Below are positions 53,820-53,941 of a stretch of DNA of 53,941 nt, one piece after another. The number at the start of each line of letters is the position of its first letter. Within the stretch, counting starts at the first letter, position 1. Made by a program: the position numbers and the translations under genes. Below the pieces are notes generated by a model. The model did not search any database and was not told the origin of the DNA. It saw nothing but the letters and a program-made list of their open reading frames with translations. This stretch comes from Nitrospirota bacterium (lineage in GTDB: Bacteria > Nitrospirota > Thermodesulfovibrionia > SZUA-242), in NCBI GenBank assembly GCA_027021335.1, contig JALUUO010000034.1, positions 1-53,941 of the forward strand. The letters are read 5' to 3'.

Positions 53820-53941
53820 AACGTCAAGTATAATTCCCGAGCAACGACAATTAGAATTCCCTAAATGTCGTTAGTGAATAATCATCTTGCCTCCTTCAAC
53901 TTTCTATTTTTCGCGGTAATTATTCGATAACTTGGAATATT
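53820..53941 (+). other. Sequence after the premature stop, to the window edge
   Basis: After TAA at 53817-53819 the same frame continues NVKYNSRATTIRIP before another stop. Changing the first TAA to AAA (Lys) would extend the beta-strand pattern naturally. No other gene is visible in the last 120 bases. Confidence 0.45.

Overview
The window looks like a chromosomal contig from a deltaproteobacterium-type organism (Desulfobacterota or a near relative, probably anaerobic). The evidence is the core block dnaG-rpoD-tRNA-zinc ribbon protein-rnpB, a DHH-CBS-poly(A) polymerase fusion, a TatD-radical SAM fusion, and three multihaem cytochromes c beside two NrfD-type membrane modules. No 16S or 23S gene is present to place it further.

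Layout. 1-4.6 kb (minus strand): the first genes of a BREX defence operon, a small HTH regulator, then BrxF and BrxC. BrxC runs off the left edge. This block looks richer in G+C than the rest and lies against the 3' side of a tRNA-Asn gene, so it may be an island. 5.0-5.7 kb (minus): tRNA-Ile, tRNA-Ala, 5S rRNA and tRNA-Asn in rRNA-operon order, with no 16S or 23S. 5.8-11.5 kb (plus): dnaG, rpoD, a CAT-anticodon tRNA, a zinc ribbon protein, RNase P RNA and a LysR regulator. 11.5-33.5 kb: housekeeping genes in short operons, including a GH57 glucan-branching-type enzyme, aroD, an ATP-dependent DNA ligase, a tRNA nucleotidyltransferase fusion, a rhodanese, a chemoreceptor, an M16 peptidase pair, TatD-radical SAM, a TIM-barrel protein, FmdB, pyrF, hisD and hemL.

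33.6-43.7 kb (plus): a redox block. An 11-haem NapC-like cytochrome stands alone before a terminator. After it come a small membrane protein, a four-cluster ferredoxin, an NrfD-type quinone protein, a Tat-exported molybdopterin oxidoreductase-family protein, a 12-haem cytochrome, a lipoprotein, a 4-haem cytochrome, a second ferredoxin (with Tat signal) and a second NrfD protein. The block holds 27 CxxCH haem motifs. I read it as two quinone/periplasm electron-transfer modules joined by multihaem wires. I do not recognise the exact combination, and the molybdoprotein seems to lack the usual protein ligand to molybdenum.

43.7-47.6 kb: accessory genes, namely an AAA ATPase (DUF4143 type) between inverted repeats, a nucleotidyltransferase with a small partner, VapBC with a visible operator, and a PIN toxin broken by a frameshift with a 58-residue partner. 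47.6-53.9 kb: a sigma-54 promoter with two upstream boxes inside a 30-bp inverted repeat, a leader with an intrinsic terminator, and a large lipoprotein (lipase fold, FN3, seven 58-residue propeller repeats). Two small unknown genes and a degenerate M23-type secreted protein with a probable premature stop follow.

The most unusual signal is a family of short CTCA/TGAG repeats that has entered the BREX genes at four places, always keeping the reading frames open and in one place supplying a stop codon, a ribosome binding site and a start codon.
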